Shown here one piece after another: positions 1 through 5,003 of a DNA stretch of 7,098 nt (its first letter is position 1; the number at the start of each line of letters is the position of its first letter). The notes under the pieces are model-generated. The model saw only the letters and a program-made list of their open reading frames with translations. It made no database searches and was not told the DNA's origin. The position numbers were made by a program, and so were the translations under genes. This DNA comes from Prevotellaceae bacterium. Its GTDB lineage: Bacteria > Bacteroidota > Bacteroidia > Bacteroidales > UBA932. The stretch lies in NCBI GenBank assembly GCA_031257455.1, contig JAIROQ010000128.1, forward strand, positions 1 through 7,098, in the 5' to 3' direction.

Positions 1-1059
1 TTGCAGGAGCAGACCCGCGCGGCACAGCTGGAAAACAGGACGGGCGTCTTCCTGCCCGGCCCCGAAGCGGATATAAATTACCTTTGGGGCAGTCCCGCCG
101 CTACCGGCAACCGCACGGATATTGCCATCCGCCAGCGCTTCGACATTCCTGCCCTTGCCGGAATGAAAGCCCGCATTGCCCGCCGGCAAAATACCCTGCC
201 GGAGTGGCAATACCGCATCGGCAGGCTGGCTATCCTCGCGGAGGCGAGGCGGTATTGCAATGAAATCATTTACCGCAACGCCCTGTTGAAAGAACTGTCC
301 ATTCGTATGGAACATGCCCGGACTATTGCGGACAGCTACCGCGAACGCCTCGAACGGGGGGACGCCTCGCTGCTGGAATACAATAAAGCCCTGCTGAACC
401 TGTCTGCGGCGCAGGGCGAAATCACCCGTGCGGAAGTCGAACGCACCGCCCTGCTGGATGAACTCATGCGGATGAACGGCGGCAGGGCTATACCGCTGGA
501 CGATGACCGGTATGACGAGCAATCGCTGCCCGATGATTTTGAAGAATGGTTTGCACAGGTGGCGCAGTGGCATCCGGCGCTGGCTTATAGCCGGCAACAG
601 GTGGCGCTCAGGAAGCAGGAAGTATCGCTGCAAAAAGCTTTGTCGCTGCCGGCATTTTCGGCCGGCTATATGAGCGAACGGACGGCAGGGCAGGAATACC
701 GGGGCATCAGCGTGGGCATATCATTGCCCCTGTGGGAAAATAAGAATAAGGTGAAGCAGGCGAAAGCAGCCGTCAGCGCCGCCGAAGGAGCGCAGGACGA
801 CCAGCGCCGGCAGTTATACGGACAGTTACAAACGGCCTGCCGCCGCGCCGCCGGCCTGAAAGCCTTAGCCGATGATTACCGCCGCGCACTCTCCGCGCTC
901 AATAATACCGCCCTGCTGAAGAAAGCCCTTGATGCAGGTGAAATTTCCCTCCTGGACTACCTGCTCGAACTGGGTCTCTACTACACCACCGTCAACAATG
1001 CCCTCGAAGCCGAACGCGACTACCGGCAAGCGCTGGCGGAGCTGAACAGTGAACAGTGA
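1..1059 (+). CDS. TolC-family outer membrane efflux protein, 5'-truncated by window edge
   Basis: This is the C-terminal 352 residues of an outer-membrane factor of the TolC/OEP family, the channel component of tripartite efflux pumps (in Bacteroidota often paired with CusA/CzcA-type metal RND pumps; that pairing is inference because no pump gene is in view). What is seen: an early YLWGSP segment (about residues 27-32), long alanine-, glutamate- and arginine-rich helices (about 45-150 and 240-350) typical of the periplasmic coiled-coil barrel, a central GYMSERT followed by GISLPLWENKNKVKQAK (about 222-255), which marks the second OEP repeat, and DAGEISLLDYL near the C terminus. There is no signal peptide, and family members usually exceed 400 residues, so the TTG at base 1 is not a credible start; the gene begins upstream of the window. 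The last residues (NSEQ) and the TGA stop are supplied by the heptamer array that begins at 1044, so the natural C terminus may have been rewritten by the repeat. Confidence 0.88.
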   Translation: MQEQTRAAQLENRTGVFLPGPEADINYLWGSPAATGNRTDIAIRQRFDIPALAGMKARIARRQNTLPEWQYRIGRLAILAEARRYCNEIIYRNALLKELSIRMEHARTIADSYRERLERGDASLLEYNKALLNLSAAQGEITRAEVERTALLDELMRMNGGRAIPLDDDRYDEQSLPDDFEEWFAQVAQWHPALAYSRQQVALRKQEVSLQKALSLPAFSAGYMSERTAGQEYRGISVGISLPLWENKNKVKQAKAAVSAAEGAQDDQRRQLYGQLQTACRRAAGLKALADDYRRALSALNNTALLKKALDAGEISLLDYLLELGLYYTTVNNALEAERDYRQALAELNSEQ

Positions 1060-1162
1060 GCAGTGAGCAGTGAACAGTGAACAGTGAACAGTGAACAGTG
1101 AGCAGTGAACAGTGAGCAGTGAGCAGTGAGCAGTGAACAGTGAACAGTGAACAGTGAACAGT
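1044..1162 (+). repeat. 17-unit heptamer tandem array GAACAGT/GAGCAGT
   Basis: Seventeen contiguous 7-bp units with no other sequence between them. Eleven are GAACAGT (type 1) and six are GAGCAGT (type 2), differing by one A/G transition at the third base. The order is 1 1 2 2 1 1 1 1 2 1 2 2 2 1 1 1 1. A degenerate GAATAAT follows at 1163-1169. The first two units lie inside the TolC-family gene, and its TGA stop is formed by the last base of unit 2 and the first two of unit 3. Since 7 is not a multiple of 3 and TGA spans each unit junction, all three forward frames are closed within 21 bases, while all three reverse frames stay open. The near-perfect identity suggests recent expansion or homogenisation. 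It resembles the heptanucleotide STRR repeats described in cyanobacteria in size, not in sequence. Confidence 0.97.
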
Positions 1163-1176
1163 GAATAATAGGCTGA

Positions 1177-1192
1177 CGCCGGTGCGCCGGTC
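1177..1192 (+). repeat. Two-unit octamer CGCCGGTG/CGCCGGTC
   Basis: Two adjacent 8-bp units, CGCCGGTG and CGCCGGTC, lie between the large heptamer array and the CAAYTTT array. Because CCGG is self-complementary, the two copies can also pair as a four-base-pair stem (1179-1182 with 1187-1190) around a TGCG loop, followed after a few bases by AATTTT. This could act as a weak terminator for the upstream efflux gene, but the stem is too short to call with confidence. The direct repeat is plain; any function is inference. Confidence 0.6.
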
Positions 1193-1193
1193 G

Positions 1194-1226
1194 CAATTTT
1201 CAATTTTCAACTTTCAATTTTCAACT
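1194..1226 (+). repeat. CAAYTTT heptamer array upstream of lepB
   Basis: Four full 7-bp units (CAATTTT, CAATTTT, CAACTTT, CAATTTT at 1194-1221) and a partial fifth (CAACT at 1222-1226). This is a different motif from the GAACAGT array that ends 31 bp earlier. The fourth unit and the start of the fifth supply the TTTC that sits where the -33 element of the lepB promoter would be, so unit number could affect promoter composition. AT-rich repeats of this type are, as I recall, frequent in intergenic DNA of Bacteroidales. Confidence 0.85.
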
Positions 1227-1251
1227 AAAAAATAACTTTTTCGTATCTTTG
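1219..1251 (+). promoter_or_regulatory. Bacteroidota-type promoter for lepB (TTTC-N21-TATCTTTG)
   Basis: TATCTTTG at 1244-1251 is an exact match to the TAnnTTTG -7 consensus used by the primary sigma factor of Bacteroidota. The -33 box is expected to be TTTG about 19-21 bases upstream; the best candidate is TTTC at 1219-1222, with 21 bases between. Transcription should begin around 1256-1260, giving a short leader of roughly 20-25 bases before the ATG at 1280. The -7 box is a strong match; the -33 box is imperfect and lies inside a tandem repeat. No other TAnnTTTG match was noticed upstream of the remaining genes. Confidence 0.72.
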
Positions 1252-1279
1252 CAGGCGTTAAAAAGTTTACAACAATATT

Positions 1280-2638
1280 ATGATACAAAAAATACATGCA
1301 ATATGGAGCGATAAACGGTTTCGCTTCGGGTTGGTAGCTACATGTTACACGCTTTGGGTTATCTGGCTGGGCAATTATTGGTGGCTGTTCGGACTGTCTG
1401 TTATTTTCGACCTCTATATTACCAGAAAGGTGAAGTGGGCGTTCTGGAAAAAGGAATATAAACCGGGCGAAAAACGTAATAAATGGCTTGACTGGCTCGA
1501 TGCTATCATTTTCGCCTTTGTGGCGGCGGCATTTTTGCGGATGTATTTTCTGGAAGCCTACATGATTCCCACGTCCTCTATGGAACGCTCGCTATTGACG
1601 GGCGATTATTTATTTGTGAGTAAAGTATCCTATGGGCCGCGCGTGCCGGAAACGCCGCTGTCGCTGCCGTTGGTGCATAATACGCTGCCCGTGTTCCACA
1701 CAAAATCGTATATCGAAGGAGTGAAATGGAAATACCGCCGGTTGGCCGGTTTCGGCACGGTACAACGCAATGACGTGGTGGTATTCGGTTTTCCGCACGG
1801 CGATACCGTGCTGACAAAAGAGCCGCAGGAAGACTATTATAAACATGTCCGCGTAAACGGCAGGGAAAATGTGGTGAAAGCCTTCGGCCCGGTGATTGTA
1901 CGGCCGGTGGATAAAAAAGACAATTATGTAAAACGCTGCGCCGCCATTGCCGGCGATACGCTGGAAATACGCGGAGGCAAAGCATGGATCAATGGCGAAC
2001 AGCAACCGGCTATTTCCGGCATACAATATACCTATACAATACGCACGAACGGCACATCTATCAACGAACGGACACTGGACAAACTGAATATTTCATACCA
2101 CGAAGACGGTTTTGACCCGATGCTGCCCGGCTACCGGCGCATGCCGCTGACCGATGAGGCGATGGAACAGATAAAGAAATTGCCCAATGTGGTGGAAACA
2201 GTACAAAATAACGATATATTCCCGCACGATTTTCCCGACTCGCCGCTCATGATTTTCCCCTTCACCGAAAACAACCAGTGGACACGTGATAATTTCGGGC
2301 CGCTATGGATTCCGAAAAGCGGCGCCACCATTACGCTCACGTTAGACAACCTGCCCTTATACCGGCGCATCATCAGCGTATATGAACAAAATACGCTGGC
2401 CGTACGGGACGGGAAAATTTATATCAACGAACAGCCGGCAGACAGTTATACCTTCAAAATGGATTACTATTTCATGATGGGCGACAATCGCCACAATTCG
2501 CTTGATTCGCGCTACTGGGGCTTTGTCCCGGAAAACCATATCGTAGGGAAACCGGCATTCATCTGGTTTTCCACCGACCGTTTCAAAAAATTCCCGATGA
2601 ATATCCGCTGGGGACGGCTTTTCAATAATATCAAGTAA
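1280..2638 (+). CDS. lepB: Signal peptidase I
   Basis: Membrane-bound serine protease (family S26) that removes signal peptides from exported proteins on the periplasmic face of the inner membrane. The N terminus has hydrophobic stretches at about residues 16-47 and 73-90, separated by a lysine-rich loop. The catalytic serine is Ser100 in IPTSSMERSLLTGDY, and the general-base lysine is Lys218 in YVKRCAAIAGD. Box E is GDNRHNSLDSRYWGFVP at 401-417; histidine replaces the aspartate of the common GDNRDNS, which I recall as usual in Bacteroidota. At 452 residues it is much longer than E. coli Lep (about 324), because roughly 180 residues separate Lys218 from box E. A box-D-like strand occurs twice (about 226-243 and 371-386). 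The ATG at 1280 is chosen because it follows the promoter at 1219-1251 by a short A-rich leader without a Shine-Dalgarno, as is normal in this phylum. Confidence 0.95.
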   Translation: MIQKIHAIWSDKRFRFGLVATCYTLWVIWLGNYWWLFGLSVIFDLYITRKVKWAFWKKEYKPGEKRNKWLDWLDAIIFAFVAAAFLRMYFLEAYMIPTSSMERSLLTGDYLFVSKVSYGPRVPETPLSLPLVHNTLPVFHTKSYIEGVKWKYRRLAGFGTVQRNDVVVFGFPHGDTVLTKEPQEDYYKHVRVNGRENVVKAFGPVIVRPVDKKDNYVKRCAAIAGDTLEIRGGKAWINGEQQPAISGIQYTYTIRTNGTSINERTLDKLNISYHEDGFDPMLPGYRRMPLTDEAMEQIKKLPNVVETVQNNDIFPHDFPDSPLMIFPFTENNQWTRDNFGPLWIPKSGATITLTLDNLPLYRRIISVYEQNTLAVRDGKIYINEQPADSYTFKMDYYFMMGDNRHNSLDSRYWGFVPENHIVGKPAFIWFSTDRFKKFPMNIRWGRLFNNIK

Positions 2639-2642
2639 ATGG

Positions 2643-2656
2643 ACGGATTTACAGAT
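2643..2656 (+). repeat. Remnant of the ATTTACRG octamer after the lepB stop
   Basis: Four bases after the lepB TAA, the spacer contains ACGGATTTACAGAT. The 12-base stretch GGATTTACAGAT (2645-2656) occurs again exactly at 4972-4983 in the octamer array between the S9 peptidase and metF. This suggests a worn copy of the same dispersed repeat family. The rest of the lepB-mnmE spacer holds only the TAATTCC array; no TAnnTTTG promoter or hairpin terminator is visible, so mnmE may be read through from lepB. Confidence 0.55.
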
Positions 2657-2681
2657 GCAGCTGTAGCCGGATAATAATGCT

Positions 2682-2709
2682 TAATTCCTAATTCCAAATT
2701 CGTAATTCT
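2682..2709 (+). repeat. TAATTCC-like heptamer array abutting the mnmE start
   Basis: Four 7-bp units: TAATTCC, TAATTCC, AAATTCG, TAATTCT. The array ends one base before the ATG at 2711, so it fills the region where the ribosome would bind upstream of mnmE. There is no Shine-Dalgarno sequence within it. The units are more diverged than those of the large array, which suggests an older expansion. An effect on translation is inference from position. Confidence 0.8.
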
Positions 2710-2710
2710 C

Positions 2711-4072
2711 ATGAGTGCCGGTACTATTGCAGCTATCTCGACGCCTGCGGGCAAAGGCGGGATAGCAGTGATACGTGTCAGCGGCGCGGAGGCCATTGCG
2801 GTGGTAGAAAAAATCTTTACCGCAAAACCGGCAAAACAGCTGACAGCCGTGCCGGCATACCGCCTGCTGTTCGGCGAAGTGCATGACAACGGCGAAAAAA
2901 TTGATGAAGCGGTTATCGGTATTTTCCGTGCGCCGCATTCGTTTACCGGCGAAAATACGGTAGAAATATCCTGTCATGGTTCGGTCTATATCCAACAGCG
3001 GATTTTGCAGTTGCTGCTCTCGAAAGGCGCGCGCATGGCGGCGGCAGGGGAATTTACACAACGCGCCTTCCTGAACGGGAAAATGGATTTGGCGCAGGCC
3101 GAAGCAGTGGCCGACCTTATTGCGGCGGAGAGTGCGGCGGCGCACCGCGTAGCGTTGCAACAGCTGCGCGGCGGATTTTCGGAAACGTTACGGCAATTGC
3201 GCAGCCGGCTGCTGGACTTCGCAGCGCTGATAGAACTGGAACTGGATTTTGCCGAAGAAGAAGTGGAATTTGCCGACCGCGCCCAATTAACCGCCCTGCT
3301 GCAAGCATTGCAAAACGAAACCGGACGCTTATTGCAGTCGTTTGCATTAGGCAATGCTATTAAAAACGGCGTGCCGGTGGCTATCGTGGGACAGACGAAT
3401 GTCGGGAAAAGTACGTTGCTCAACACCCTGCTGAGCGAAGAACGCGCAATCGTTTCGGACATTCACGGCACTACCCGCGACAGTATCGAAGAAACCATAC
3501 AACTCGCCGGCATAACTTTCCGGTTCATTGATACGGCGGGGCTTCGTGCTACTTCCGAGTGCATCGAACAGCTGGGCATTGAGCGCACGTTGGGCAAAAT
3601 CCGGCAGGCGGCCATTGTGCTGCTGCTCGTGGACGCCACGCGCCCCGAAACCTTCACAAGCATCGAAGACATACATGCACAGTTGACCGACACCCAACAG
3701 TTGATTGTCGCGGTAAACAAAATCGACTCCGCCGCCTGTCATGCGCCCTGCACAGCCACGCCGGTCGTGTATATTTCGGCGAAAAACAAACAAGGCGTTG
3801 TGCAATTGACGGAAATGCTGCTCGACTGCTTCCACCGCACACCGCCGGCAGCGGACGAAACTGTTATCACCAACCTGCGCCACTATGAAGCATTGCAACG
3901 CGCTCAGGAAGCCCTGCAACGCATTGAAAAAGGTTTTGCCGGCCAACTCTCCGGCGACCTCGTCGCCCAAGACCTCCGGGAAGCCCTGTACCATCTGGGA
4001 AGCATCACCGGCGAAATCACCACCGATGAAATACTGGGAAATATTTTCAGTAAGTTTTGTATCGGCAAGTAG
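2711..4072 (+). CDS. mnmE: tRNA uridine-5-carboxymethylaminomethyl(34) synthesis GTPase MnmE
   Basis: Potassium-activated GTPase that works with MnmG to place a carboxymethylaminomethyl group on wobble uridine 34 of certain tRNAs, using a tetrahydrofolate one-carbon unit. The length of 453 residues matches E. coli (454). The N-terminal folate-binding domain covers about 1-118 (TIAAISTPAGKGGIAVIRVSG; HSFTGE). The G domain carries G1 GQTNVGKS (227-234, with Asn230 as the likely K+ ligand), G2 GTTRD (253-257), G3 DTAGLR (274-279), G4 NKID (336-339) and G5 SAK (356-358). Glu286 aligns with the catalytic glutamate of E. coli. The C terminus is FCIGK, keeping Cys450, which is important for the modification reaction. 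All key residues are present, so the enzyme should be active. The start at 2711 gives the canonical N terminus. It lies 72 bp after lepB on the same strand and ends 21 bp from the end of convergent metF. Confidence 0.97.
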   Translation: MSAGTIAAISTPAGKGGIAVIRVSGAEAIAVVEKIFTAKPAKQLTAVPAYRLLFGEVHDNGEKIDEAVIGIFRAPHSFTGENTVEISCHGSVYIQQRILQLLLSKGARMAAAGEFTQRAFLNGKMDLAQAEAVADLIAAESAAAHRVALQQLRGGFSETLRQLRSRLLDFAALIELELDFAEEEVEFADRAQLTALLQALQNETGRLLQSFALGNAIKNGVPVAIVGQTNVGKSTLLNTLLSEERAIVSDIHGTTRDSIEETIQLAGITFRFIDTAGLRATSECIEQLGIERTLGKIRQAAIVLLLVDATRPETFTSIEDIHAQLTDTQQLIVAVNKIDSAACHAPCTATPVVYISAKNKQGVVQLTEMLLDCFHRTPPAADETVITNLRHYEALQRAQEALQRIEKGFAGQLSGDLVAQDLREALYHLGSITGEITTDEILGNIFSKFCIGK

Positions 4073-4093
4073 AGAATGACAAGTCGTCAACGG

Positions 4094-4957
4094 TTAATTT
4101 CCCGCCAACGTTTCAAATATTTCTACGGTTGCCCGCGATTTATTGAGGGTAAAGAAATGCAGTCCCGGCGCGTTTTTCGACAATAGTTCCCGGCATTGCC
4201 CGATGGCAAAGTCCATACCGGTCTGGTAGATTTTTTTCGGTTGACCTTCGTATGATTTTATTTTCTCATTCAATGCTTCCGGCGCATTGCCCATTGCTGC
4301 AAAGCGCGTCCACTGCGAGAAGGAAGTGATGGGCAGGATGCCGGGAATGATGCGGCAATCAATGCCTGCTGCACGACATTTTTCCACAAAACGGAAATAC
4401 CCGGCATTGTCAAAAAATAATTGCGACAGCAGAAACGATGCGCCGGCGGCGGTTTTCTTTTTCAGGTTGGCAATATCCTGCGACATGGTAGCGGCTTCGG
4501 GATGTTTTGCAGGGTATGCGCCGCCGCCAATGCAAAAATCAAAACCGGCAGCGCGGATAAAAGCCACCAACTCGCTGGCATACGCAAATCCGCCGGGAGG
4601 CGCTTCAAAGGCGGCAGCGCCCTGCGGGGGGTCGCCGCGCAGCAGCATCAGGTTTTCGATGCCCATAGATTGGATGAGTTGCATGTCGGCAATGATTTTT
4701 TCCCGGGATGCGCCCACGCAAGTGTAATGCGCCATCGTCTGCAAGCCGATTTTTTGTTGCAGGTAGCCGACCAGCGCAAAGGTACGTTCCTGCGAAGAAC
4801 CGCCCGCCCCATAGGTTACCGACACAAAAGACGGATTTAATTTCATCAGCTGCCCGACATTGATGCCGAAGTCCACAGCCGAAATCTCATCCTTCGGCGG
4901 AAAAAATTCAAACGAGAATGTGCGTGCCTGTTGCTTAAAAATATCAGTGATTTTCAT
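4094..4957 (-). CDS. metF: Methylenetetrahydrofolate reductase
   Basis: FAD-dependent cytosolic enzyme that reduces 5,10-methylenetetrahydrofolate to 5-methyltetrahydrofolate, the methyl donor for methionine synthesis. It has 287 residues, close to E. coli MetF (296), and forms a single TIM barrel. The family motif FSFEFFPP (14-21) includes Glu17, which aligns with the catalytic glutamate of E. coli. SVTYGAGG (46-53), LLRGDPP (105-111, with Asp109 at the flavin/folate site), GGAYPAKHPEA (145-155) and LSQLFFDNAGYFRFVEKCRAAGI (177-199) follow, and the C terminus carries LNKS (271-274). The ATG at 4957 is the natural start because it gives the usual MKITDIF opening; it abuts an octamer repeat and has no Shine-Dalgarno. 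It lies 37 bp downstream of the S9 peptidase on the same strand and could be co-transcribed with it, though no functional link is apparent. A folate-linked partner, mnmE, faces it, but convergence makes shared regulation unlikely. Confidence 0.95.
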   Translation of the reverse strand: MKITDIFKQQARTFSFEFFPPKDEISAVDFGINVGQLMKLNPSFVSVTYGAGGSSQERTFALVGYLQQKIGLQTMAHYTCVGASREKIIADMQLIQSMGIENLMLLRGDPPQGAAAFEAPPGGFAYASELVAFIRAAGFDFCIGGGAYPAKHPEAATMSQDIANLKKKTAAGASFLLSQLFFDNAGYFRFVEKCRAAGIDCRIIPGILPITSFSQWTRFAAMGNAPEALNEKIKSYEGQPKKIYQTGMDFAIGQCRELLSKNAPGLHFFTLNKSRATVEIFETLAGN

Positions 4958-4981
4958 ATTTACGGATTTATGGATTTACAG
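4958..4981 (-). repeat. ATTTAYRG octamer array abutting the metF start
   Basis: Three 8-bp units on the + strand: ATTTACGG, ATTTATGG, ATTTACAG. On the coding strand of metF these read CTGTAAAT, CCATAAAT, CCGTAAAT and run directly into the ATG, so the array occupies the ribosome-binding region. A fourth position, ATTTTACT (4982-4989), is a weak match. Part of the array (GGATTTACAGAT) is found exactly at 2645-2656. The rest of the 37-bp spacer holds the end of the heptamer pair at 4990-5003; no TAnnTTTG promoter is visible for metF. Confidence 0.78.
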
Positions 4982-4989
4982 ATTTTACT

Positions 4990-5003
4990 ACTGTTTACTG
5001 TTC
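4990..5003 (-). repeat. Two-unit GAACAGT/AAACAGT heptamer spanning the peptidase stop
   Basis: On the minus strand this is GAACAGT followed by AAACAGT. The first unit encodes the last two residues of the S9 peptidase (GAA CAG = Glu-Gln), and the stop TAA is formed at the junction of the two units. The same heptamer, in the same orientation relative to its gene and the same reading frame (GAA CAG T), ends the TolC-family gene at 1051-1059. With only two units this could be chance, but the position at a stop codon is shared with the 17-unit array. Confidence 0.5.

Noticed and set aside
1..3. TTG at base 1 as the true start of the TolC-family gene
   Set aside because: The reading frame opens at the window edge, there is no signal peptide, and the protein would lack the N-terminal part present in the family.
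1044..1162. CRISPR array
   Set aside because: Units are 7 bp, directly adjacent, with no unique spacers and no cas genes nearby.
1178..1191. Rho-independent terminator after the efflux gene
   Set aside because: The possible stem is only four base pairs plus a G-T wobble and the T run is displaced; the pairing is explained by a two-copy CCGG-containing direct repeat.
865..1210. Reverse-strand open frames across the heptamer array (112 and 72 residues) encoding a TVHCSLF-like repeat
   Set aside because: They exist because the array has no reverse-strand stops. They start only at TTG codons created by the CAATTTT repeat, cover the efflux gene in antisense, and show no non-repeat protein character.
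3347..4090. 247-residue reverse-strand open frame opposite mnmE
   Set aside because: mnmE has every family motif in its own frame; the antisense frame has no recognisable domain and is a shadow of codon usage.
4073..4093. Bidirectional terminator between convergent mnmE and metF
   Set aside because: Only a four-base-pair TGAC/GTCA pairing is visible and there is no T run; not supportable.
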